Below are positions 12,566 through 24,838 of a stretch of 62,000 bases of DNA, piece by piece (position 1 is the stretch's first letter; each line of letters opens with the position of its first letter). The notes under the pieces were generated by a model. The model was not told where the DNA came from, searched no databases, and saw nothing but the letters and a program-made list of their open reading frames with translations. Source of the stretch: Mesostigma viride (lineage: Eukaryota; Streptophyta; Mesostigmatophyceae; Mesostigmatales; Mesostigmataceae); contig RPFO01000026.1 in assembly GCA_009746045.1 (NCBI GenBank), positions 232,501-294,500 of the forward strand, in the 5' to 3' direction. Both the position numbers and the translations under genes were made by a program.

Positions 12566-15500
12566 TCACACTTTCGAGGGCCTCTTCCGTAATTTCGCTT
12601 CCGCGATCTGCTGTTCCGTTTTCGAGTTCCTCCTCTTCTTATCGATCTCCTTTGCAGGCGCCCAGACTTCCACATCCTTCCAGCTCTTGCCATCCGTCAG
12701 CTTTACCACCTTCATCGCGTAGTCCAGCGGCATCCACCACAACTTGTTCTTCAACTTCCCTCCCTTCTCCCCCTCAGCGAAAAACTTAAATGCGACGTCC
12801 CTCCACTTGGTGTCGTATCCAGACACCTGCCCATAAAGCATGACGTCTTCTAGCTTGGCATACATTGGCGTAGCCGTATCCTTGTTCCCTGCTTGCATAA
12901 TGGCTAAAGTCCACCCATCACACCAAAAGGCCTCTGGTGCTCCGAACCCCATTTCCCCGTCCATAAGTCTCATTTCCAACGTGGGCTTGTCATCATCCTC
13001 ATCGCCCGCCTGACTGTCTTCCGCCCCCTTAGGCTCCTCCCGTCCGGAAGTGTCAGCATGTACAGCCGCTGGTCCGAAGCCCACCGCCACATTAGCCAAG
13101 CGAAGTAACTGCTCCACATCCTCATTACCTGCGAGCAAACCGATCATGCCATCAACGCATGACTAAAATCGAGTTAGTAGAAATCGGACTGCCAACCGTA
13201 AAAAATCAAAACACTCTACATACCAGAATTCACTCGCAGATTTTTTCTTACCCTTTTTGGCCTTTTCCTTCGACCTCTGCTCGCAGGTAGACCCCGTCTG
13301 GGGGTGGGGGGCAGGCGCCGGGGCGGGTTTGGCGGGCTCGGCAACCTTGGCAGTCTTCGCGGTCTTGGGTAACTTCTTGGAAGCAACGCGCTCCTTTCCC
13401 CCGTCCTCCTCCTCTCCGCCGCCATCCTCCTCCTCCTTCTCCTCCTCATCGTCCGAATCTGAAAGCACAACTGCTTTTCGACGCCGTTTCTGAGGCAGGG
13501 CAGGCTTGGGAGGCTTCCCCACCTTGGCCGATTTCTTGGAAGCAACGTGCTCCGCAGCCTTCCCACCCTTGGCGGATTTCTTGGTAGCAACGGCTGCTGC
13601 TCCTCCTCCTCCTCCTCCTCCTCCCCCTCCTCCTCCTCAGCATCGTCGTCCTCCTCCTCCTCCTCCTCCTCAGCATCGTCGTCCGAATCAGCCACTGCCA
13701 CAACTGGCTTACGAAGCTGCTTCTTCGGTACCTGAGAAATGGCCAGAGTCGGCGGGGGAACCCGAAGCTGCTTCTTCGGTACCTGAGAACTGGGCAGAGG
13801 CGCCGGGGTGGGCAGAGTCGCCGGGGGAACCCGAAGCTGCTTCTTCGGAACCTGAAAAACGGGCTGCGACGCGGCAGGCTTGGAAGGCCCACCTCCATCA
13901 TCCTCAACAAGTGACACGACTGCCCGTCGAGTCACTTGAGAAGCGGGCTTCTTCGCCGCAGGCGGATCCGAATCACCTTCAGGCCCCGTATCTGTTCGGC
14001 CTGCTGCGTTCTGACCTCGACGGGGGTCTCTCCGCGGTTAGACCCTCCTGCCGGACCTCCATCCCCTCCATCCCCTCCCTCCAACAACTGTTGGTCATCC
14101 CTCTCCACCACGGCGGACAATCCCCCAGCTTCGTGGGAAGCTTTTCGCTTCTTCGCCCTTCCGAGCCTAGGCCCCCCATCACCTTCCCCCTGTTCAAGCC
14201 GCTCCCACAATTCACTCCCTTTCCCGATCCTTTCCACTATCTCTTGAAACCCCTTAATCTCCGTCTCGGTACCAAACACGATCACCATCGGTTCGAACCT
14301 GGAGAAAAAGTCGTGGGCGCAAGCCTTCAGCACATGATCGTACATCCCGCCCGGTTGGGGAATGTCCGAAGCTTTCGGGCAAGGACCGAACGCCCACCAC
14401 CTGGACTGAAAGTTACTCCACTTATCACCCCAAATGTTCGCCAAGTTCAGCAGGCTCAGGCACGGAAGGGACCTGCCCAAGGGAAAGGGGCGGGCTGAAG
14501 CTGAGGCAACCTCGCCTGCCACCTGCTTGACGAGCGACTTGTCATCATCATCACCGTCTAGTAACTGACAGCAAAACCAGACCCGGCGACGGCCCCAGTC
14601 CACACTCTGCCACTCATACTTCACGTCCCACTCCTCCTCCTCCTTCTTCGCCTCCGTCTCCTTCCCCTTCCCCTTCCCCTTCGATCCCTTCTCCAGCCCC
14701 TTCACCGGCCCCTTCATCGCCGCCTCCTTCACCCCCCTTCGAGTAATCCAAGTTTTGGAGCGTACTTCCTGAACGCTTCCGGAGCAAAAGTGCCAAACCC
14801 ACCGTCTTGTCCTCGCTCTCTTTTAGCAGAATCTCCTGAAAGTCGATCTTGCCATTACTGATATCCTTTCTCGGAATCCTCAGATGTGCGGCGTGTTTTT
14901 TGGCTTTAAGAAGGTAGGCGATGTTCCTCGTTATGATGACGGCCACATCCCAAAATTCCCGGTATCTGGCCACAATCTCCTTCCTGCCGACCGGCCGAGC
15001 GAGAGGATGGAGATTGAAGACGAGTTCGAAAATATGAGACGCCACAAACTCCTTGCCATTTGCGTCCTTGCATCGCGCTTCCAGCGTCACATCCTCCTTG
15101 AATCTGGCGCAAATGGTCAGCCGCAGGCACTCCAGCACATCCTTGGCGATCTCCACCAACTTGGTGAGCTTTTCCGGTCCAACCTGGCAGCTCATGATGC
15201 AATCGATCACGGCGTCCATCATAGGAAGGCTGGCCAAGTTCCTGAAAGAAGTCCAAGAGACCTTCTGGCCTTTCTTCTCCCCCTCTGCATTGGCGAATTT
15301 GCACCTTTGCATCATCACCTCCTCAGGCGCGGGTTTCGTTGAGGCAGGATCATCAGTCTGCTCCTGTGTCAGACGGAGAAACGTGTTGGCCAGCGTGCGA
15401 CTGTAAGCGGAATGCACTGAAGCAATGCTGTGGGCCGGCTTTTTCTTTCCTTCTGCTTCCTCCTCGTGTACATCCACCGCTGCCGGCTCCACATTCCCTT

Positions 15501-18500
15501 CCCTTCCCCCCGCTTGCCGCATAGCCGGGAGGATGTACGTGAGCAGATTGGTGTAGTGGCCATCCGCAATATAGTGGCCCTTCCCACGCGTGACTTTGCC
15601 GTATAGATATAGCTTGTTGTAGTTCCACACGTCAAGCAACGCCTGGCCCAGCGTACGATCCGCCACGGCTAAGTCCTCCGAATTCGCCCCCTTGGCGATG
15701 TCGAACAGCTTCTCCAGCTTGCCGGTCAGCACCGCCTGCGACATCAATTAACATCGAGCGAGCAACGACAAAACTCAGTCATAAAAGGCGAGGGGTATAG
15801 CTGCGGATAGACCCTAACAAAATTCGAAAAAGAAACGGCCGACAATACGCAACGAAAATTCCAACAAAAAAAAGGAGAGGGTCTAGCTGCAGCGAGACCC
15901 TCGCAAAAAACTTGAAGCGCACACAAAAAACAACCACGAAAATTCCGAGGGTCTACCCGCAGCTAGACCCTGCCAAAATAGATAGCTTACATCTTCTTTT
16001 GCCTTAGGTAGATTTCGCAGCTCACTCCACGACGGGAGCAGGTCGCCACCCTTGAGAAGAATGACGTTCGTACCCATGTAACCACCACGGAATTTCCGCA
16101 ACAGGTCCTGGAAGGCGTGCTCCGCCTCCTTAGGAGTACTTTGCGAAATTGGACTCCGCCCCACCCTCGCACATCATTGCCCGAACCTCTCCCCACCCGC
16201 CATCCGGCCCCCTGAGAAACGACTTTAACCCCTTAAAGTAGTGGTTCCCATCCACCACCGCGTACCGGAGAACCAGATACGGTACCGGTACCCGTTCCTC
16301 AAAAAATTTCGGATCGTAGGACTTCATCGCAGTATTGCACAGCAGGTTGAAAACTTGCCGACTGCCCTCGATCTCCTGAGGCAAAACTGCTTCCACCTCG
16401 TCCACCCTGGCGTAGGTACGCCACTCAAGTCCTCTCGCGAGGAAAGAGGTGGTGGACTCCGTGTTAAGCCACACGTCGACTTCAGTATCCGAAAGGGGCC
16501 GGAAGTACCTGGACCCCACATCCTCCGCGTCAATCTTGGCGCCGTGGTGAATGCTTCAGCCACTTGACGAAATCCGGCATGCACAAGATTTGCTTGTCGA
16601 ACAGGTCAGGTTGAGATTCGGCAAGCGCCTGGAAAGGGAACTGCCAGACCGGGACAACAACCTTGAAGTGCAAGGCGTTGTCCCGCGCATTGAGGAGAAT
16701 GCGGCCGTTCTCCTTAATGGTTTCAAGGTTTAAACGCCGCTGCCTCAAAGCCTCTGGCAAAATAAGCGCGTTGACCGTCTGGATCCGCATACTGAAACAT
16801 CCGGTCTGCTGAAAATCGGCCGGCCGAATCCAACGCGTTTCCCTGAGAGAATTGGCCTTCCGGATGTTCTGGTCCCTGACCTCCTTGTTCGAGTCGACCT
16901 TTTTCGAAGGCTTCCAGCTTTCAATGATAGGGTCGGTGTCCGGGTTCCCACTGCTCGTGAGCACCCCCTCCTTAAAAAGCTTGTTGAGTGACCGGAGCAG
17001 CTCAAGAAAGGGGGAGAACTCGGGCCAGTTTGGCAGGTCATCGACGTCCGCCATCCGCCTACTCGAGCAGTACTTGAGCATATCCTTCACCAGCGCGAAC
17101 ACGGCGTCATGACCAGGTAACTTCTTCTCCACCGTGGCGTCTTCGTCCCCCCCGTCATCCTGAAGTAAAAAATCGAAAAGGACCGCAGGATTTGCTCAAG
17201 TCAGTAATATTTAGGCCGACCACGACATCCTGTTCAGGGACGAACAAAGTTCTGTTGGAATAATACCTTACTGACACTAAACACCAAGTCCCGCAGCCAG
17301 TCAGCGTCTACCCGCAGCGAGAGGTCTAAATTTTCACAACAATCGTACCTGTCCAGTTTTCTGCTGCTTCTTGGCCTCCTTAGCCTTCTCCTTCTCCGCC
17401 TTCTTCGCCTCCTTCTCCGCCGCCTTCGCCTCCGCGTTCTTCTTACTGTTGGCCTTTGCCACCGCATTCAGCGCCCTTTTTCCCTCAGCGGCCCGACGAC
17501 GAAAATCAGCCTTCATGAATTTCTCGATCTTGTCAACCTTTGCCTCTGAGTACTCCTTAGGCTGCCACTTGAAATTCTTGGTGGCTTTCGACTTCACCAG
17601 ATTTACAAATTCATATGCCAATTCACTCTTAAGGTAGCGTCACCCAACACCTCCGTATCGAAATCGGCATCGACTTCCGCCTCAAGTCGTGTCAGGTACT
17701 TGCGAAACTCGGACCCCGCAGGTCCCTCCGAATCGACGCCATCGGGCGGAGACTTAAGCATGATCAGGCCAACAGCAATAATATGATCCTTCGCAACCTT
17801 CTTGCGGGAATCCAGCTTTTCCCTTTCATGCTCAGTCAATGGAGGCTTCGCCGCCTTCCCCCCCGCAGTACCCCCAGCGACAGCCCCCGCCTGCATGACA
17901 AAAAAAAACGAACAAGAAGGGACTTGACCTCAGTTCGATTGTTGCACCATCGTCTCTCTGCGGAGATACCCCTCAGCACGAAAAAAATCACACGAACTCG
18001 CGGCGGATGAACGTACCTGCACAGCCACTTCTCCCTCAGCGTCTCCCCCATCCTCATCTCCTCCAGCGTTTTCATCCCCCCCATCCTCATCTCCTCCAGC
18101 GTTTTCTTCCTCTCCGGCAGCGCCTGCTGAGGCCAAACCCCCCGCCTGTCAACACCGAATACGACAGCTCATTGGAAATCAAAATTAGTCGACATTTGTA
18201 TATTTCGCATAATGCGCTCACTAAAACTTCAGGCGAAATGCAGACATCCGGATATCGTTTAATGCTTACCATTTCCATCTCGAGTCCAGACCAAATACCA
18301 GCACTGTCAACAGCCATCGCCGCAGCCGCCCCCTGAAAAAAGACAACAGATTGGTTGGGGGCACCGTTGAAATTAGCCGAACATGTCAGTCTCAATAAAA
18401 GGGTGAGGGTCTACCTGCAGCTAGACCCCATGTAAGATGCTCGTGGAAACTCGACGGACAAGCACCCACCTTATCAACCAAGTCTGACAAATTAGGTAAA

Positions 18501-21049
18501 TCCTCCGATACGTCCCCTGGCATGGAGCCCCCCTGCATGATATGACAGGACAAACCATGAAGGTTGGTCAGCATATAGAGCCCTATTCAGGGAATGGAAA
18601 CAACCCAAATCGATAAACGATATCGGCAAGTTAACGTACCGAAACGTAGAACTTCCACCTCCTCAAAATCTTCCCCAAAGGCCATATCGGCACTTGATGG
18701 GCTCTCTCCTTTTCCAGTTGCCGCCTCAATTCCGCCTCGAAGAACAACTCGAGGGACTGCCAATGGCCTCCCGCCTCTAAATCAGACCACTCCGTGTCTG
18801 TCTTGGTTCGGATACTCTGGAGACAATCAACCAACGAGATTTGATCCAACCATTCCTGGACGACTTCCCGGTATGGCTTATATGTCTGAATAACATGGAA
18901 GTCCTCCCGGTGCCGGAAACTTTGGATCACCTGTCCAGCCCAATCCAAAAAGAAAGCGACCGCTTCCCGCGAAAGGCTGGCGTCCGGGCTGACAAGAAAG
19001 TCAGTCCGCCACTTAACAAAAGATTGCAGTAAGTGGTCTCTTGCCATGTCCAAATGCGCGATCACTTCATGTGCGCGCTCCTCCAATCCTCCTACGTCAT
19101 TCATTCTTCCCGGCACAATTACGATAAGTCACTGTTGGACGTGTCAACAAATCCTTGCCTGACAATATCAAACACTTCATCTTCCGACAGTGAAGCCCTC
19201 GAATCCGCTCTCATATCTCCAGTCATGAGTTTAAAGAGCTGATGCAACGCAGTGGTTTTCAAGGTTTCCATATAGGAAGCCTCGATGCATGTGAAGCCAA
19301 TGTGGACCTCGAACTTTTCAACCTCATCAAAGAGCGTCGACCATATTAAAGCACGACGGGGAAAGTAACGTCCGACATCCTCCTTCAGATTAAGGATGCA
19401 CGACTGCGCGATCTTCAAAACCTCATACATGTCGTCACCAACGACCCTCTTCCCATGAATGGCTCGCTGTGTGGCTTCGAACAATGCAAGACGGCCCAGG
19501 CGGTCGTTCTTCCAAATTATGTGTGCCGACTCCGGACGGTCCACGACGACACCGGACTTCTCTGCAAACGCTATCTCGGCCGAAAGAAAGCGGATCAAGC
19601 CTCTCAAGCCCTTTTCGGCTTTACGACTCACCCCAGCTCAGACTCAGCTGAGCCAGGTACTGTTTCAGAATGGCCACCGTGGAGGGCTGCAGACAACAAG
19701 AGTAAAAAAAAGGCCACACATCGTCGTCGTCAACAACCTTAACTCCTAGGTCAACGTCTCTCCGCAGCTAGACCCTTACGATCAATGTATGACATAAAAT
19801 CCCACCCTTTCTACGATACACACACGCCGTTCAAGCCATCTGAAAAATGTACGTCTCACATTAATAAACATACCTGATAATCGACTGAAAATCCTTCGTG
19901 AAGAACTCCTTCTCGTCCTTCTCTCCCCTCAACTGCCTTCGCAGCCTCCTCCTCCTTCCTCGCAGCCTCCTCCTCCTCTTCCTCGCGGCCTCTTCCGCCT
20001 TCATCCTCTCCTGTCGCATCTGCAAAAAAAGAGCGGCCTCCTCCGCAAGAATTCCTTCGCTGCCGCCTCCGTCTTCTTCTTCGCCTCCTCCTTCTGCTTC
20101 GCCACCAGGATCCTGTGCTCCTTCTCCTGGGCAGCCTTTTTCTCCTTGTACTCCCTCTCCTCCTCCTCCCTCTCCGCCTTCTCCAGCCTCTCCTTCTCCT
20201 CCCTCTCCACCCTCTCCCTCTCCGCCTTCTCGATGGCCTCCCTCTCCGCCTTCTCCTTCTCCTTGTCCTTCTTGTCGAGAGCCGCGTATTCGTCAGCAAA
20301 GCTTGCGGCCATTGCTAACAAATCGGACAACCGCTTCTGACGCGACTCCCGAACCGGCGATTCCGGGTCTTCAGGCCTCCCGTTAGTCTGATCGCGCTCG
20401 TCCTCCTCAACAAGCTCACTGATAGACTTCCTCAGCTTCCTGAGCTCTTTGGTGCGGTCGTCTTCCTCTACCCACTCGGCCGCAGGCTTACGCTTAGAAC
20501 TGGAATGCTTGGGGGACGGCGAGCGGGACGCAGAGCGGGGGACTTGGGTGGCGGCGAGCGGGACTTGGGGGAAGGAGCGGGACGGCGAGCGGGACGCAGT
20601 TGCGGGGTTCTTGGTTGACGGCGAGGGGGACTTGCGAGAAGGAGAGCGGGACGCGGTAGCGGGGGGAACTTTGGGCGGAGAGGGGGACTTGCGGTTCGGC
20701 GAACGGGTCGCAGTTGCGGGGGACTTGGGGGACTTGCGGGGCGGCGAGCGGGACGCAGTAGCTCCGGCCGACTTGGGGGGCGGCGATGGAGACTTACGGG
20801 GCGGAGAGCGGGACGGAGCGCGAGACGCAGCAGCGAGAGGGTTGGGGGGTATAATTCTGTCCAACTCGCTGGGGGGCAAGTTGGACTTGGAGGGCGAGGG
20901 GACTCGGTGGGGGGGGACCTCGCAAGATTTACGGGACCGAACTGCAACGGAGGAAACTCCTCCGTTGCCGTTCGGTCCGGCGAGGTGTTCGACGTCATCT
21001 TGGGTGAAACGGGAGTGGCCTTGACAGAATCGGAATAGGAGGACGACAT
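12566..21049 (-). CDS. Giant nine-exon transposon gene, function unknown, with frameshifts
   Basis: Exons read right to left: 21049-19874, 19686-18640, 18532-18470, 18332-18270, 18145-18017, 17890-17349, 17159-15991, 15735-13224, 13128-12566. All junctions are GT-AG; total about 2,420 codons. Exon 1 has a Ser-Pro-Arg repeat region, then a long charged coiled coil. Exon 5 has a duplicated acidic motif (NAGGDEDGGD twice). Exon 6 ends in a lysine-rich helix. Exons 7-8 are globular with conserved-looking aromatic residues. Exon 8 has a low-complexity tail with three copies of QVPKKQLR and repeated SAK(G/V)GK motifs. The last exon is globular (FWCDGWTLAIM). I recognise no family. The mix of basic repeats, acidic blocks and coiled coils suggests a nuclear, DNA- or chromatin-associated protein, which is inference. 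About ten apparent frameshifts (for example near 20910, 20040, 19640, 19117, 17625, 16530, 16150, 14700, 13940 and 13600), several at homopolymers, mean decay or uncorrected sequencing indels. Five of eight introns carry the CTGCAG palindrome. Confidence 0.6.
15791..15972. repeat. Three CTGCAG-type palindromes inside one intron
   Basis: Near-palindromic boxes at about 15791-15812, 15879-15902 and 15948-15970 lie in the 255-bp intron 15736-15990. They are variants of GGTCTCGCTGCAGCGAGACC. The two outer copies have CTGCGG or CCGCAG at the centre instead of CTGCAG. Confidence 0.85.
17303..19775. repeat. Four further intronic palindromes
   Basis: Single variants of the same box lie at about 17303-17327, 17952-17972, 18407-18428 and 19754-19775, each within a different intron of the giant minus-strand gene and none in an exon. 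The centres are CCGCAG, CTGCGG, CTGCAG and CCGCAG respectively. Confidence 0.8.
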
Positions 21050-21123
21050 CTGCAGAACAATATCAAAAAAGCAAGTTTCACAAATGTCATTCAGAATCTG
21101 AATCGCCGGCAGAAAAACGATGG

Positions 21124-21592
21124 GGAGGGTCTCGCTGCAGCTAGACCCTTTCGTGGATTCTAAAAGGGACATTTAGTTTAATGCAAAACTTTGGCGTCTC
21201 GCTGCAGCGAGACCCTCACTTCAAGCAAAAACAAATCATTTTTAGGGTGAGCGAAAACAAGCAACCTCCCATCATGCAAACATAAAAAAGTATACATTCC
21301 TTGGGGTCTCGCTGCAGCGAGACCCTAACGTCAAACAAAAACAAATAATTTTTAGGGTGAGCGAAGAAAGCCCCCTCCCATCTTGCAAACATTAAAAGTC
21401 GACATTCGTAGGGGTCTCGCTGCAGCGAGACCCTAACACCGATACAAAAACAAATCATTTTAAGGGTGAGAAAAGAAAGACCCCCCATCATGAAAACATG
21501 AAAAATTGACATTCCTTGGGGTCTCGCTGCAGCGAGACCCTAACGTCAATACAAAAACAAAATTCCGAGGGTCTACCCGCAGCGAGACCCTT
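21124..21592. repeat. ~107-bp tandem repeat, each unit with one palindrome
   Basis: Palindromes at about 21126, 21195, 21304, 21411, 21518 and 21568. Those at 21195-21518 are spaced 107-109 bp and the DNA between them is homologous (a CAAAAACAAAT word, then AGGGTGAGCGAA, then CCCTCCCAT). The array lies just upstream of the first ATG of the giant minus-strand gene, so it could act as its promoter or as a transposase-binding array; both roles are inference. Confidence 0.88.
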
Positions 21593-21599
21593 ACGACCA

Positions 21600-24500
21600 C
21601 GTATAAATACATGTGGGGGGGGAAGCTACGTATAAATACATGTGGGGGGGGATGCTATGTATAAATGCATGTGGGGGGGTGCTGGCATTAATAATTAAAT
21701 GTGGGGGGGTGATGGCATGAATAAATAAATGTGGGGGGGTGCTGCCATGAATAAAAGAATGTGGGGGTGTGATGGCATGAATAAATGAATGTTGGGGGGT
21801 GCTGGCATTAATAATTAAATGTGGGGGGGTGATGGCATGAATAAATAAATGTGGGGGGGTGCTGCCATGAATAAAAGAATGTGGGGGTGTGATGGCATGA
21901 ATAAATAAATGTGGGGGGTGCTGCCATGAATAAAAATGTGGGGGGGTGATGGCATGAATAAATAAATGTGGGGGGTGCTGCCATGAATAAAAAATGTGGG
22001 GGGTGATGGCATGAATAAATGAATGTGGGGGGTGCTGCATGAATAAAAAATGTGGGGGGTGCTGCATGAATAAAAATGTGGGGGTGTGATGCATGAATAA
22101 ATGAATGTGGGGGGTGCTGGCATGAATAATTAAATGTGGGGGGTGATGGCATGAATAAATAAATGTGGGGGGTGCTGGCATGAATAAAAGAATGTGGGGG
22201 GGTGCTGCATGAATAAAAGAATGTGGGGGTGATGGCATGAATAAATGAATGTTGGGGGGTGCTGCATTAATAAAAATGTGGGGGGTGATGGCATGAATAA
22301 ATAAATGTGGGGGGTGCTGCCATGAATAAAAGAATGTGGGGGGTGATGGCATGAATAAATAAATGTGGGGGGTGCTGCCATGAATAAAAGAATGTGGGGG
22401 TGATGGCATGAATAAATAAATGTGGGGGGTGCTGCATGAATAAAAGAATGTGGGGGGGTGCATGAATAAAAGAATGTGGGGGTGTGATGGCATGAATAAA
22501 TGAATGTTGGGGGTGCTGGCATTAATAATTAAATGTGGGGGTGATGGCATGAATAAATAAATGTGGGGGGTGCTGCCATGAATAAAAGAATGTGGGGGGT
22601 GGCATGAATAAAAGAATGTGGGGGTGATGGCATGAATAAATGAATGTTGGGGGTGCTGGCATTAATAATTAATGTGGGGGTGATGGCATGAATAAATAAA
22701 TGTGGGGGTGTGATGGCATGAATAAAAAATGTGGGGGGGTGCTGCATGAATAAAAGAATGTGGGGTGTGATGGCATGAATAAATGAATGTTGGGGGGTGC
22801 TGGCATTAATAATTAAATGTGGGGGGTGATGGCATGAATAAATAAATGTGGGGGGTGCTGCCATGAATAAAAGAATGTGGGGGGTGATGGCATGAATAAA
22901 TAAATGTGGGGGGGTGCTGCCATGAATAAAAGAATGTGGGGGGTGATGGCATGAATAAAATAATGTGGGGGGTGCTGCCATGAATAAAGAATGTGGGGGG
23001 TGCTGCCATGAATAAAAGAATGTGGGGGTGTGATGGCTGAATAAGAATGTTGGGTGCTGGCATTAATAATTAAATGTGGGGGGTGATGGCATGAATAAAT
23101 AAATGTGGGGGGGTGCTGCCATGAATAAAAGAATGTGGGGGGGCTGCATGAATAAAAGAATGGTGGGGTGTGATGGCATGAATAAATGAATGTTGGGGGT
23201 GCTGGCATTAATAAATGTGGGGGTGGATGGCATGAATAAAAATGTGGGGGGGTGCTGCCATGAATAAAAGAATGTGGGGGGGTGATGGCATGAATAAATA
23301 AATGTGGGGGGTGCTGGCATGAATAAAAGAATGTGGGGGTGTGATGGCATGAAAAATGAATGTTGGGGGTGCTGGCATTAATCATTAAATGTGGGGGTGT
23401 GATGGCATGATAAATAAATGTGGGGGGTGCTGCCATGAATAAAAGAATGTGGGGGGTGTTGATGGCATGAATAAATGAATGTTGGGGGGTGCTGGCATTA
23501 ATAATTAAATGTGGGGGGTGATGGCATGAATAAATAAAAGTGATACGTAGCATCACCCCCCACATGTATTGATCGTACGTAGCATCACCCCCCACATGTA
23601 TTGATACTGATCACCCCCCCACATGTATTAATACGTAGCATCCCCCCCCCACATTATTGATACGTAGGCAGCACCCCCCACATGTATTGATACGTAGCCG
23701 CACNNNNNNNNNNNNNNNNNNNNNNNNNNNNNNNNNNNNNNNNNNNNNNNNNNNNNNNNNNNNNNNNNNNNNNNNNNNNNNNNNNNNNNNNNNNNNNNNN
23801 NNNNNNNNNNNNNNNNNNNNNNNNNNNGGGGTGATGGCATGAATAAATAAATGGGGGGTGCTGCATGAATAAAAGAATGTGGGGGGTGCTGCATGAATAA
23901 AAGAATGTGGGGGGGATGCATGAATAAATGAATGTGGGGGGTGCTGGCATTAATAATTAAATGTGGGGGGGTGATGGCATGAATAAATAAATGTGGGGGG
24001 GTGCTGCCATGAATAAAAGAATGTGGGGGGGTGCTGCCATGAATAAAAGAATGTGGGGGTGTGATGGCATGAATAAATAAATGTTGGGGGTGCTGGCATA
24101 ATAAAAATGTGGGGGGGTGATGGCATGAATAAATAAATGTGGGGGGGTGCTGCCATGAATAAAAGAATGTGGGGGGGTGATGGCATGAATAAATAAATGT
24201 GGGGGGGTGCTGCCATGAATAAAAGAATGTGGGGGGTGATGGCATTGAATAAATAAATGTGGGGGTGCTGCCATGAATAAAAGAATGTGGGGGGGTGCTG
24301 CATGAATAAAAGAATGTGGGGGTGTGATGCATGAATAAATGAATGTTGGGGGGTGCTGGCATTAATAATTAAATGTGGGGGGTGATGGCATGAATAAATA
24401 AATGTGGGGGGGTGCTGCCATGAATAAAAGAATGTGGGGGGGTGCTGCCATGAATAAAAGAATGTGGGGTGTGATGGCATGAATAAATGAATGTTGGGGG

Positions 24501-24838
24501 GTGCTGCATAATAAAAATGTGGGGGGTGATGGCATGAATAAATAAATGGGGGGGTGCTGCCATGAATAAAAGAATGTGGGGGGTGATGGCATGAATAAAT
24601 AAATGTGGGGGGTGCTGCCATGAATAAAAGAATGTGGGGTGTGATGGCATGAATAAATGAATGTTGGGGGGTGCTGGCATTAATCATTAAATGTGGGGGT
24701 GTGATGGCATGAATAAATAAATGTGGGGGGTGCTGCCATGAATAAAAGAATGTGGGGGTGTGATGGCATGAATAAATGAATGTTGGGGGTGCTGGCATTA
24801 ATAATTAAATGTGGGGGGTGATGGCATGAATAAATAAA
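21600..24838 (+). repeat. G-rich ~30-bp satellite, orientation A
   Basis: Hundreds of variants of ATGTGGGGGGGTG followed by ATGGCATGAATAAATAA or CTGCCATGAATAAAAGA, often alternating as a ~60-bp dimer. The first units (21600-21680) contain ACGTATAAATACATG, linking it to the second satellite. ORFs of the FIHAITPPH type on the minus strand are repeat artefacts. A block in the opposite orientation lies at 23537-23703, just before an assembly gap. Confidence 0.93.
23704..23827. other. Assembly gap (124 N)
   Basis: A run of N inside the satellite. The sequence before it switches to orientation B and the sequence after it resumes orientation A. Confidence 0.99.

Noticed and set aside
13506-14498. 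330-aa plus-strand proline-rich ORF
   Set aside because: Antisense to acidic/lysine-rich exon 8 of the giant minus-strand gene.
20449-21024. 191-aa plus-strand ORF rich in GERDAVA
   Set aside because: Antisense to the Ser-Pro-Arg repeat of exon 1; same repeat in another frame.
21190-21592. Palindromes as bacterial-type terminators
   Set aside because: No T-run follows them, the genome is eukaryotic, and the same palindromes occur inside introns.
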